Positions 24,826-34,000 of a stretch of 57,106 nt of DNA are shown here, piece after piece. The translations under genes were made by a program, and so were the position numbers. Under the pieces are notes generated by a model that was not told where the DNA came from, made no database searches, and saw only the letters and a list, made by a program, of their open reading frames with translations. Source of the stretch: FEN-1297 sp046704255 (GTDB taxonomy: Bacteria > Bacteroidota > Ignavibacteria > Ignavibacteriales > Ignavibacteriaceae); contig JBJKSH010000029.1 of assembly GCA_046704255.1 (NCBI GenBank), positions 1 to 57,106 of the forward strand, in the 5' to 3' direction. Positions within the stretch are counted from its first letter, which is position 1. Each line of letters starts with the position of its first letter.

Positions 24826-25257
24826 TTAAGAGAATAAAACGTTCTCTTTCTTTTTACTTCTCCTGTAAAGCTGGACTTTTCTTTCTTCTATCTGAAAGAG
24901 GCGTATATTTTTTCTTATATCCGGAGAAATTGATTCCAATAAAACCTTTACATTTTTATATATGTTAAGAGGCACACCAATAAAAAGCAAAACTCGTTTA
25001 TTTGTGTACCTGGTTTGTCTTGATGCAAGAAAATTTAACCGCTTTATTATGCTGTCGTCTTTTAAATCATCTTCATTTAACGTAATACCAATTGCATAAT
25101 TATTTTTTTGCTTAGCCACAATATCTACATCAAAGGAACCGACTTTTGAAGGTTCGGGTAAGTAAGTTCCGAATTTTCTGCTTACAGTTAAATATCCGTG
25201 TTTCCAGAATTGTTCAACAAGCAAATCAACTGTTCTTCTTTTTACTAATTCCAACAT
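24826..25257 (-). CDS. Hypothetical protein, possible inactive PD-(D/E)XK-like fold, in the lexA operon
   Basis: A 143-residue protein that I cannot assign to a named family. The middle (SFDVDIVAKQKNNYAIGITL, residues 41-60) has the hydrophobic-D-h-D-h strand pattern of the restriction-endonuclease fold, with D43 and D45. The next strand should carry E-x-K but reads G-I-T, so nuclease activity is doubtful. A helix (DDSIIKRLNFLASRQ) and a strand (KRVLLFIGVPL) follow, which also fits that fold. The C-terminus is basic. It follows lexA and the WYL-like gene with a 16-bp spacer, so it is probably co-transcribed and LexA-regulated. Function unknown. Confidence 0.65.
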   Translation of the reverse strand: MLELVKRRTVDLLVEQFWKHGYLTVSRKFGTYLPEPSKVGSFDVDIVAKQKNNYAIGITLNEDDLKDDSIIKRLNFLASRQTRYTNKRVLLFIGVPLNIYKNVKVLLESISPDIRKNIRLFQIEERKVQLYRRSKKKENVLFS

Positions 25258-25273
25258 AGCAGCCTCCGTGTAA

Positions 25274-25522
25274 TTACACCGCTTTTGAAAGTAAAGGAAT
25301 AATCGGAGAAAATTTTAACCCCATCATTACCTTAATATTTGCAATTTTTTTATATTCAAATTTTTTTATCTGGCTGGATTTATAAATTCTGCCGTACAAA
25401 TATTTTTGCCCGTTTATTTCCCTAGAAATAAAATAAGGATCCAGCACCACTTCATTTAACCCGTATAAAAACCTTACGCTGTTCCTGTTGTTTATTGCAA
25501 AAGAAAATATCTCGGATTTCAT
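25274..25522 (-). CDS. Small WYL-domain-like protein in the lexA operon
   Basis: An 82-residue protein resembling an isolated WYL domain: the start IFSFAINNRNSVRFLYG, then VVLDPYFISREINGQKYLYGRIY and KKFEYKKIANIKV mirror the strand order and the usual P-Y-x-hh...YL...R-x-F...hh-I pattern. It has no helix-turn-helix. WYL domains sense ligands, often nucleic-acid related, and regulate defence or DNA-damage genes. It begins 14 bp after the lexA stop and ends 16 bp before the nuclease-fold-like gene. A WYL assignment by eye at this length is tentative. Confidence 0.6.
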   Translation of the reverse strand: MKSEIFSFAINNRNSVRFLYGLNEVVLDPYFISREINGQKYLYGRIYKSSQIKKFEYKKIANIKVMMGLKFSPIIPLLSKAV

Positions 25523-25536
25523 ATTAACTCCGTTAA

Positions 25537-26190
25537 TTAATTAAACCACCTAACAACGCCTACAACTTTTCCGGCAATTGAAAATTCTCTTAACTCTGAA
25601 ACTTCAATCGGCTTATATTTTTCGTTAGCCGGCATTAGCCTGATTTTATTGTTTTTGTTTTCGAATGTTTTAACAGTGGCTTCATCCTCAATTAGAGCCA
25701 CAATAATATCTCCGTTAACAACATTCTGCCGTGCGGAAACAATTACAAGATCATTTTCGTAAATCCCGGCATTTATCATACTATCCCCTTTAACTTTAAG
25801 AGCAAAGCAATTTTCGGATCTTTTAATAAATGAAGAATCAACTACAACACTGCCTTCCCAATTTTCTACAGCAAGTACAGGTGTACCGGCAGCAACCCTG
25901 CCGATTATTGGGACTTTTCTAAAATCTCTTTCAGCGCCGGCAAATGATGACATAAAGTTAATGCTTTTGTCCGAATCTTTATAAACCGTAATTCCCCTGC
26001 TGGCATTGCTTTCGATATTTAAGTAGCCTTTTTTTGCAAGTGCATCAAGATGCCTTTTAACACCAAAAGTGGAAGCAATATTAAATCGTTTACCTATTTC
26101 TCTAAGTGTAGGCGGGTATCCGTTAGATTCAAGGAATTGTTTTATGTAGAGTAAAATTTCTTCCTGTCTTTCCGTTAATTGCTTTTTCAT
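25537..26190 (-). CDS. lexA: LexA repressor
   Basis: The SOS repressor, 217 residues from the ATG at 26190. The N-terminal winged helix (KQLTERQEEILLYIKQFL, PPTLREIGKRF) is followed by the autocleavage site A101-G102 in RVAAGTPVLA, and the peptidase dyad S137 (KGDSMINAG) and K174 (EATVKTF). The frame extends upstream to 26226, but that start lies within the predicted -10, so 26190 is the better choice, with a leader of about 18 nt. It is the first gene of a three-gene unit. RecA-stimulated cleavage would derepress the unit after DNA damage. Confidence 0.95.
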   Translation of the reverse strand: MKKQLTERQEEILLYIKQFLESNGYPPTLREIGKRFNIASTFGVKRHLDALAKKGYLNIESNASRGITVYKDSDKSINFMSSFAGAERDFRKVPIIGRVAAGTPVLAVENWEGSVVVDSSFIKRSENCFALKVKGDSMINAGIYENDLVIVSARQNVVNGDIIVALIEDEATVKTFENKNNKIRLMPANEKYKPIEVSELREFSIAGKVVGVVRWFN

Positions 26191-26214
26191 TATAGTGCTC
26201 ATTTGTTTACTGCA

Positions 26215-26246
26215 AATATAGTGCACTAATGTTCACTTGTCAAGTG
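26215..26246 (-). promoter_or_regulatory. lexA promoter with candidate LexA operator in the spacer
   Basis: In the minus sense TTGACA (26238-26243), 17 bases and TATATT (26215-26220) make a near-consensus promoter. The spacer is an imperfect dyad, AGTGAAC-ATTA-GTGCACT (26220-26237), seven-base arms with one mismatch. The -35 lies in a second perfect dyad, CACTTG-A-CAAGTG (26234-26246). A repressor bound there would block polymerase. The match to a known LexA box for this phylum is not established. Confidence 0.65.
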
Positions 26247-26262
26247 TTTTTAAGCAAGGCAT

Positions 26263-26303
26263 AAAAAAACGGGCATTAAGTAATTTTATATACCGAATGC
26301 CCG
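26263..26303 (-). terminator. Intrinsic terminator after ilvE
   Basis: CGGGCATT (26270-26277) and AATGCCCG (26296-26303) make a perfect 8-bp stem with an 18-base loop. In the minus sense seven T (26263-26269) follow. It ends the ilvE transcript just before the lexA promoter. Confidence 0.85.
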
Positions 26304-26348
26304 CATACGAGAAAGGGACAGGGGAGACTCTTAAATATTAAAGGAAAG

Positions 26349-27434
26349 CTATACTTCTATTTCTTTTTTTTCAACATGTATTAACCAGTTATGTATATCT
26401 TCCTTTTGCCCGTAATGAATGGATATTAACTCATCAAATAATTTTTTATCAAGTTCGCCGGGTTTACCATTATTAAACATCATTTCGAAATCTTTATATT
26501 TAAGCCAGCCGACGGATGAAATAATTGCCGCAGTTCCCGTTCCGAATACTCCGGTAACGTTTCCTTTCTTATATTCCGAAACTACTTCATCAATACTAAT
26601 AAGCCTTTCGGTTATTTTTATCCCCCAATCCTTTAATATAGTAATAACCGAATCTCTTGTTACACCGGGTAAAATACTGCCGTTTAATTTTGGAGTTACA
26701 ACTTCATCCTTAAAATTAATAAATATATTCATAGTACCGACTTCCTCAATATACTTTTGCTGTACACCATCCAGCCAAAGTACTTGAGTAAAACCTTTTT
26801 TTCTTGCTTCTTCAGCCGCAAGCAGGCTTGCTGCATAGTTTGCAGGTGTCTTGCATTCTCCAAGGCCTTTTCTAACAGCACGCACATATTCATCCTGGAC
26901 AAGAATTTTTACCGGTTTAAATCCTTCCGGGTAATATGCGCCAACAGGAGATAATAAAATAATCAACTTATAATTTGAAGAAGGTTTAACACCCAAAAAT
27001 GCATCGGAACCGAAAACAAAGGGACGAATATACAACGATTCGCCTCTTTCTGCCGGAATCCAATCGCGTTCTATAGATACTAATTCAGTAAGAGCCTGCA
27101 GTAAAAATTCATTATCTACTTTAGGTATGCAAACCCGGGCGGCAGAATTATTTAACCTTTGAATATGTTTCTCCGGCCTGAATATAACAACTTCACCTTC
27201 CGTGGTTTTAAAAGCTTTTAAGCCTTCAAATATTCCCTGGCCATAGTGAAGATACATTGAACCGGGATGGATGGAAAGATTTTCCAGCTTTTTGATGATA
27301 GGGTTATGCCAACCATTTTCTGAACTGTATTCCATTTCGAACACATGATCTGTAAAATATTTTCCAAAGCCTAAATTATTTGGGAGCTCAACAGGTACTT
27401 TCCTTTCCATCAATTCATACTTTATTTTTTTCAT
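26349..27434 (-). CDS. ilvE: Branched-chain amino acid aminotransferase (IlvE)
   Basis: A fold-type IV PLP aminotransferase of the large (eukaryote-like) BCAT subfamily. It transfers amino groups between glutamate and the keto acids of Leu, Ile and Val. MYLHYGQGIFEGLKAFK, the PLP lysine K195 in GECKTPANYAAS, and KYIEEVGTMNIF plus LPGVTRDSVI are diagnostic. The frame extends to a TTG at 27446, but the ATG at 27434 follows AGGAG and is the likely start (361 residues), although the spacing is short. It is followed by its own terminator. A two-hairpin element lies upstream at 27508-27571. Confidence 0.95.
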   Translation of the reverse strand: MKKIKYELMERKVPVELPNNLGFGKYFTDHVFEMEYSSENGWHNPIIKKLENLSIHPGSMYLHYGQGIFEGLKAFKTTEGEVVIFRPEKHIQRLNNSAARVCIPKVDNEFLLQALTELVSIERDWIPAERGESLYIRPFVFGSDAFLGVKPSSNYKLIILLSPVGAYYPEGFKPVKILVQDEYVRAVRKGLGECKTPANYAASLLAAEEARKKGFTQVLWLDGVQQKYIEEVGTMNIFINFKDEVVTPKLNGSILPGVTRDSVITILKDWGIKITERLISIDEVVSEYKKGNVTGVFGTGTAAIISSVGWLKYKDFEMMFNNGKPGELDKKLFDELISIHYGQKEDIHNWLIHVEKKEIEV

Positions 27435-27507
27435 TACTCCTACCAATCAGTTTAAATAAAATTTCGTACCCATTTTACGAAAAAAATTTCAAAAAATAAA
27501 ATTAAAC

Positions 27508-27571
27508 TGCCCGGTGGAGGGCTACCGGGCATGGGGAAGATTCATTAAGGGGGGGTAGAACTTAATGAATC
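27508..27571 (-). promoter_or_regulatory. Two tandem stable hairpins between mlaE and ilvE
   Basis: In the minus sense a perfect 11-bp stem (arms 27539-27549 and 27561-27571, GATTCATTAAG with CTTAATGAATC) encloses an 11-base loop rich in C. It is followed seven bases later by a perfect 8-bp stem (TGCCCGGT 27508-27515 with ACCGGGCA 27524-27531) and a T-rich tract. The second could end mlaE transcription, 140 nt past its stop. Together they could be an attenuator in the ilvE leader. Confidence 0.55.
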
Positions 27572-27671
27572 GAATTAATGCTAACTTAATATTTATTAAA
27601 ATTATAATCAACAACTTTTTAAATAAGTGGTAGGAATATCACCAATTCCGTGTAATTTTTTATATTCTATT

Positions 27672-28445
27672 TTAAAATAACATGGTCCATAAAAAATAAT
27701 CCAGGATTAATATCATAGCAGAGGAAAGCACAAAGGATTTAATAGTAGCCAGGCCAACACCTTCCGCACCTCCCTGTGTCTGAAACCCGATATGGCACCC
27801 TAACAAAGCAGTTACGCCGCCAAAAAAAACTGTTTTGAATAAACCTGCAAACAAATCCCCAATAATAAAAAACCTTTTTACCGAAAGGAAAAAGACTGAA
27901 AAAGTAACTCCAAGGAAATAATTGGAGACAATAAAAGCCCCAAATACCGCAATTGCATCCGCAAAAATTACAAGAAGAGGAAGCATAACTACCGAAGCTA
28001 TAAATCTAGGCATAGCCAAATATCTTACCGGATTTATAGCCATAGTTTCAAGCGCATCAATCTGTTCGGTAACTTTCATGGTGCCTAGTTCGGCCGCAAT
28101 TGAAGCACCTACCCTGCCGGCAATTACAATGCCGGTTAACACCGGACCAAGTTCCGTAATAATTGCCCTGCTTGTAGAAGCACCGAGAAAAGACATTGGT
28201 GCAATTCCTTTAAGCTGGTAAGCAGCCTGCCAGGCTGCAACTGCACCTGTAAAAATTGCAATTATCATTACAAGCGGAAGCGAGTTAACACCGATATGTT
28301 CCATTTGGTAAAGAATAATTCCCCTGCTGCGCGGTATCATACCAAAGCTTTTAATAATACCCCAAAACAACCTGGAGATTTGTCCGATCTCCTGGAAGAA
28401 ATCTATTGTCTTTTTACCCAGTTTCTGTAAAAAATTATTTATCAC
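27672..28445 (-). CDS. MlaE/YrbE-family ABC transporter permease
   Basis: A 257-residue inner-membrane protein of the MlaE family. It shows about five or six hydrophobic segments (SLPLVMIIAIFTGAVAAWQAAYQL; LVIFADAIAVFGAFIVSNYFLG; VFFGGVTALLGCHIGFQT) and the conserved ELGPVLTGIVIAGRVGASIAAELGTMKVTEQIDALE motif area (residues ~97-130) that contacts the ATPase. In other bacteria it moves phospholipids between membranes with MlaF (ATPase) and MlaD (MCE). Neither partner is adjacent: ilvE lies downstream and pckG is divergent upstream, so they must be elsewhere. The N-terminal helix is longer than the core family. Confidence 0.88.
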   Translation of the reverse strand: MINNFLQKLGKKTIDFFQEIGQISRLFWGIIKSFGMIPRSRGIILYQMEHIGVNSLPLVMIIAIFTGAVAAWQAAYQLKGIAPMSFLGASTSRAIITELGPVLTGIVIAGRVGASIAAELGTMKVTEQIDALETMAINPVRYLAMPRFIASVVMLPLLVIFADAIAVFGAFIVSNYFLGVTFSVFFLSVKRFFIIGDLFAGLFKTVFFGGVTALLGCHIGFQTQGGAEGVGLATIKSFVLSSAMILILDYFLWTMLF

Positions 28446-28744
28446 TGCAAAAAAATATTTTTTTATAAATCAATTTAATAAAAATTAAATGCATTTCTTA
28501 ACAGTTTATTCTGCCGGTTAGATCACACAATTTTAAATTCATTTAATTCGAATGCATATTTTTTTATATTTTTGAAAATCCATAAAGGATCCTTTGTTTA
28601 GCGGAAGCCTGTACTAACTGGAGTTATTTCAAATCAGAATAACCTGATGATAACTTCTATTTAAAATAATTTTGAATTTTAATTCCCATCAAAAAATGCG
28701 GAATATCTAATTCCGGTAAGGAAAACTATCTGAGAGGCAAAATA
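28446..28744. other. Divergent intergenic region, mlaE/pckG
   Basis: AT-rich and gene-free. Palindromes AAAGGATCCTTT (~28585-28596) and GTTATT...AATAAC (~28625-28640) are visible. A TATATTTTTG stretch near 28565 could be a -10, but no matching -35 stands out. I see no RNA gene. Confidence 0.3.
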
Positions 28745-30529
28745 ATGACCAACAACGGTAAATTAATTAATTGGGTAAATGAAATGGCGGCATTGTGTAA
28801 ACCAGGGTCTGTTTACTGGTGCAGCGGTTCTTCTAAAGAATATGATTCGCTTGCCGCCGGCTTAATTAAAAAAGGTACTATGATTAAGCTTAACGAAAAC
28901 AAAAGATCCAACAGCTACTATTGTAAATCCGATCCGGCTGATGTTGCACGAGTTGAGAACAGAACATTTATTTGTTCTGCTAAAGAAGAAGACGCAGGGC
29001 CGACAAACAACTGGGTTGAACCTGATAAAATGAAAAGTATTTTGAAAGAAAAATTTAACGGCGCAATGAAAGGAAGAACAATGTATGTTATTCCTTTCAG
29101 TCTAGGCCCTATCGGTTCAAACATTTCTCAAATAGGCGTTCAATTAACAGATTCGGCTTATGTTGTTTGTAGTATGAAAATAATGACAAGAATGGGCGAA
29201 GAAGTTCTTACGGCATTAGGCAACGGAGATTTTGTCCGCTGCATTCATACTGTTGGCGCACCTTTGGAAAACGGAAAAGCCGATGTACCATGGCCCAACA
29301 ATAGAGAAAAATATATTGTTCACTTCCCGGAAGAAAAAAGTATCTGGTCATTCGGAAGCGGGTACGGCGGGAATGCATTGTTAGGTAAAAAATGTTTTGC
29401 CCTAAGAATTGCATCTGTTATGGCAAGGGATGAAGGCTGGCTGGCAGAACACATGCTGGTAGTGGGCATTACCTCACCTAAAGGAATAAAAAAATATATT
29501 GCGGCTGCATTCCCCAGTGCATGCGGCAAAACCAATCTTGCTATGCTAACACCGGCTTTGTCAGGCTGGAAAGTGGAAACAGTTGGTGACGATATTGCAT
29601 GGATGAAATTCGGAAGCGACGGAAGATTGTATGCGATAAATCCTGAGGCAGGATTCTTTGGCGTTGCACCGGGTACTTCTATGAAGTCCAACCCCAATGC
29701 AATGCTTTCGATAAAAAAAAATTCCATTTTTACGAATGTTGCACTTACGCAGGACGGAGATGTTTGGTGGGAAGGAATGACCAGCAAAAAACCGGAAAAA
29801 TTATTCGATTGGCAAGGGAAAGAATGGACCCCGGAAAACAATATTACTGCGGCTCATCCTAATTCCAGGTTTACAACACCTGCCGGACAATGCCCGGTTA
29901 TAGATAAGGCCTGGGAGGATCCAAACGGTGTACCGATATCGGCTATTCTTTTCGGCGGAAGAAGAGCAGAGGTTGTTCCTTTGGCTTACCAGGCTTTTAA
30001 CTGGCAGCACGGAACATTTTTAGGTTCTATTGTTTCCTCGGAAAGAACTGCGGCTGCCGAAGGAAAAGTCGGCAATATTCGGCATGATCCCTTTGCAATG
30101 CTTCCGTTTTGCGGTTATAATATGGGAGATTATTTTTCCCACTGGCTAAGTATTGGGAAAAAATACGGCGGTAATAATCTTCCTAAAATATTCTTTGTTA
30201 ACTGGTTCCGGAAAGATTCCCGTGGAAATTTTTTATGGCCGGGTTACGGAGAAAATATAAGAGTTTTAAAATGGATTCTGGAACGTACTGAAAATGAAGA
30301 CAACGCAGTTAAAACACCAATTGGATTTGTTCCCCGTAAAGATTCGCTTGATGTTTCCGGAATGGAAATAAATAAAGAAAATCTTGACGCCTTATTTTAT
30401 ATAGATAAAAAAGCCTGGCTGGCTGAGGTAAATGAAATAAGAGAGTATTATAAAATATTCGGCAGTCATATTCCCGACGAATTAATTTACGAATTAAACG
30501 CTCTTGAAAAAAGATTGGAGCTTATGTAA
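28745..30529 (+). CDS. pckG: Phosphoenolpyruvate carboxykinase (GTP)
   Basis: A 594-residue cytoplasmic enzyme converting oxaloacetate and GTP to PEP, CO2 and GDP. FPSACGKTNLAML (C260, G261, K262, T263) is the P-loop with the GTP-type hyper-reactive cysteine; ETVGDDIAWMKF is the metal-binding kinase-2 motif; FGGRRAEVVPL and FVNWFRKDSRGNFLWPGYGEN are further GTP-PEPCK signatures. GAGG lies eight bases before the ATG. Monocistronic. Length and motifs are those of the GTP-dependent class, unlike the ATP enzyme of many bacteria. Confidence 0.97.
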   Translation: MTNNGKLINWVNEMAALCKPGSVYWCSGSSKEYDSLAAGLIKKGTMIKLNENKRSNSYYCKSDPADVARVENRTFICSAKEEDAGPTNNWVEPDKMKSILKEKFNGAMKGRTMYVIPFSLGPIGSNISQIGVQLTDSAYVVCSMKIMTRMGEEVLTALGNGDFVRCIHTVGAPLENGKADVPWPNNREKYIVHFPEEKSIWSFGSGYGGNALLGKKCFALRIASVMARDEGWLAEHMLVVGITSPKGIKKYIAAAFPSACGKTNLAMLTPALSGWKVETVGDDIAWMKFGSDGRLYAINPEAGFFGVAPGTSMKSNPNAMLSIKKNSIFTNVALTQDGDVWWEGMTSKKPEKLFDWQGKEWTPENNITAAHPNSRFTTPAGQCPVIDKAWEDPNGVPISAILFGGRRAEVVPLAYQAFNWQHGTFLGSIVSSERTAAAEGKVGNIRHDPFAMLPFCGYNMGDYFSHWLSIGKKYGGNNLPKIFFVNWFRKDSRGNFLWPGYGENIRVLKWILERTENEDNAVKTPIGFVPRKDSLDVSGMEINKENLDALFYIDKKAWLAEVNEIREYYKIFGSHIPDELIYELNALEKRLELM

Positions 30530-31020
30530 TAATAATGTCGTGATCAAATTAAATATTAATTTTATTCGTCAGGAAATTTTTAATAAAATATAATTTTTAA
30601 TTATTTGCCCGGCTTAAATGGCACAGCTTTGTACTATTCCGAAATTGCTTTTAGAATATTTTAACGCGGTTCTATTATGCATTTAATCTTGCTGCAATGA
30701 AAAATATTATTTACCTTGCCGCAGTTTTTAATGTCTAATAAAAAATCGGCGGGTAGAAATTTTCCGGCAGGAAGATATTTTTGACTAATATTGTACAGCA
30801 TCAACCAAAATGATACATGATTGTTACACCTTAAATACCGCTAAAATTCTAAATTTTCCGGATGCACTTGGATGGGTAAGGTCCCGTAACTTATTTTATT
30901 TCAATAATTTAAATAAACTTGATACCGGTCTTTTTAAATATCAATTGATCCGGTGGGTTTAAAAAAAAACTTTAGCATTATAATTGCTATTAGTAAGCAA
31001 TAGGAACAACGGAAAGGTAA
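30530..31020. other. Intergenic region upstream of the hybrid histidine kinase
   Basis: No gene recognised in 491 bp. Near the kinase gene, TTGATACCGGT (30919-30929) is echoed by TTGATCCGGT (30945-30954) 26 bp later, and an ATCAATTGAT palindrome (30940-30949) overlaps the second copy. That could be a regulator site, but is only suggestive. GGAAAGG lies just before the kinase ATG. Confidence 0.3.
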
Positions 31021-34000
31021 ATGGAAAGGATAGCTGAAAATATTTATAATATGAAGAGGGATTTGACAATTCCTCCTACAATAGTTCAAGCTCCAATCGG
31101 TATACTAACATTTTCTAATGATTGGAAGATAAATTATGTAAATGAGATATTCATTAAATATGCTATATTATATAAATTTGAACATTCAGACCTGGAAGGT
31201 GCAAGTATTTTCGAATCGAATATTTTTTCCGGTACGGATTTAACCGAAGAACTGGAAGAATTAAAAAACGGAATATCTTTTGAGAAAGTAATAAAAGATA
31301 TTACCACCCTGGACGGAGGAAAATTAACCGTTCTGTTAAAAGGCTCACCTTTACTAATAAACGATCAATTCTCGGGCGGTATTCTTATATTGGAAGATTT
31401 TAAAACTCCTCCTGCACTCCAGCAGGGTAAAGAAATTAAAAGCGAACAAATTGTAAATATCCTTTCAAGAATAAACGACCTGCTTTTTGTAACGGACAGC
31501 GAAGGTAAAATAAAATATTCATTCGGCAAAAGTATAAGCAAATTGAATGTTCCGCTGTACAGCTTAAATGAATTGCCTATATCTCAGTTTTTTACCGGCG
31601 AATCCCGCAGTAAAATACAGGAAATATTTGAAACCATACTCATAGACAAAAAATCAAAAAAGGTTGTAATTCAGCTTTCCCTTTTTAACCGGGATGTAAC
31701 GTATGAATGCAGTATAGAACCGCTTGTAAACTGGCGCAATAAAATTCAATTTTTATTCTTTTTCTTTACGGATATAACAGAATATTCAAAAGAAAAAAAA
31801 TTACTTCAGGAAGAAATTGGAGAACTAAGGCAATACCAGGTAATTACGGAAGCAGTTACGGATGCCGTGTTTGCAGTAAATTCCAAGGGTAATATTATAT
31901 TTTGGAATAAAGCATCGGAAGCTCTTTTCGGTTATTCTAGAAGTGAAGTATACGGAAAATTCTTCGGAAAAGTTCTGGACGTCTTCGATACGGAATATTT
32001 TGAAGGAATAAAAGTTGAACTTAAAAAATCCGGAATATGGAAAATTACCTTAACGGTTTATAAGAAAAACGGCGTAAAAGAAATTATTGATGCAAAATTT
32101 TCATGCGCGGATGAAACAGAAGATACGGTTTTAATCCTTTGTACGGATATAACAGAAAGGGCAAATGCAGAACAGAAACTAAAAGCCTCCGAAGAAAATT
32201 ATAAAAACCTTGTTACGCTTGCCTCCGAATTAATTTGCAATGTGGATTCTTACGGCAGTATAATTTTTGCCAACAATGCCTTTTTAAAAACTTTTAAATA
32301 CCCTGAAGAAGAAATCTTTAATAAGGCATTAAAAGATCTTTTGGACCCGCAATTTATTTACGAGTCCCATTTTAACCTTAAAGATTTTGAAAAAATCGGA
32401 ACCAAGAAATTAGAACTTAGGGCAAAAACAAAATACGGGGAATTAATATATCTGGATACCACAATTTCGGCAACATATCAAAACAGCATATTCAGCCATT
32501 ACAATTTAATTTGCATGGAAATTTCCGGCACAAAAGCATTGCAGAAAGACCTTAAAACATTTCACTCTATGTTTGAGGTTTTTCAGGATGGTGTTGAAAT
32601 TGAATGCGACGGACAAATAGTTCTTTCTAACAGTGCTTTTGCAAAAATTTTCGGCTATGAAAGCGAAAAAGAATTATCCGGCAAAAATATGTCCGATTTT
32701 GTTGCCGAAAACGATGTACCTAAAGTAACCGGTTACATTCAGCTTGTATCCAGCGGTAAAGAAGTTCCGGAACGATTCGAGTTTATGGGTAAGAGAAAGG
32801 ACAATGCAAACTTTTTTGCGGAAGTATCTATTTCTGCTTTTAAAAGCGAAGAGAAAAGATACCTGGTTTTTTCCGTAAGAGATATAACGGAAAAGAAACG
32901 TGCACAGCAGGCAATTAAAAATTCGGAAGAAAAATACAGGAACCTAACGGAAAACATTGACGACTTTCTTTTTACTTTTGAAAAAACCGGGAATATGCTT
33001 AGGCCGGTTTTTTATACCTCTTCCGTTGAAAAAATTACCGGCTACAAACAAATAGATTTGCTTGGAGATTCCAGGCTAATCTTTAAGATGGTTTATCCCG
33101 ATGATTTTTCCGTGTTAAAGAAAAAACTTAACAGCTTATTGCACAGTAAGATACAACTTTCCGGAGAATTTGAATTAAGAATTATTAATAAGCACGGAAA
33201 TATTGTTTGGGTTAGGTGCAAAGTAAATCTTGTAAGAGATAAAGAAGGAAATCTGCAAAAAATATACGGACTGGTAAGCGATATTTCCTTAAGAAAAAAA
33301 GCCGAAGACGAACTTACAAAATCTACAGGGAATTTAATAAAACTAAACGAAACCAAAGACAGATTTATTTCTATTATTTCCCACGATTTAAGAACACCCT
33401 TCAGCTCTATTCTGGGCTTTACAGACCTATTGCTGAGCGACAGCGAACTAAGCGAATCCGAAAGAAAGCAATATATTGAATTCATCCAGGAATCTTCAAA
33501 GTCAATGCTGTCTTTGGTAAATTCCCTGCTGGACTGGACGAGGCTGCAAACAGGAAGAATCCGCTTTGAACCGGAACGAATAGAAATTTATAAAATAATA
33601 GAGAGCTCTCTTAATGCATTAAGCGGTGTTGCTTTTCAAAAAAATATAGAAATTACTTCTGGTATTCAAGATGATGTTTTTGTTTTTGTCGATAAGGATT
33701 TGATATTGCAGGTATTCAATAATCTTTTATCAAATGCAATTAAATTCACTCCAAGAAACGGCAGAATAAGTATTTCCGTGGCGGCATCGCAGCGTTCAAG
33801 GTACCTTGAATTTTCCATTAAAGATTCCGGAATTGGAATTAAACCGGAAAATGTAAAAAAGCTTTTCCGTATAGATACAAAATACACCATGGAAGGAACG
33901 GAAGGAGAAAAAGGTACGGGACTTGGGCTTTCACTTGTTAAAGAAATTATTGAAAAGCACAGCGGGAATATTCATGTTGAAAGTGAATACGGCAAAGGAT

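Noticed and set aside
24826..25257. Active restriction endonuclease
   Set aside because: The ExK motif is missing (G-I-T at the expected place), and no methyltransferase is adjacent.
26191..26226. Extended LexA start at 26226
   Set aside because: It would begin inside the predicted -10; the transcript should start near 26208.
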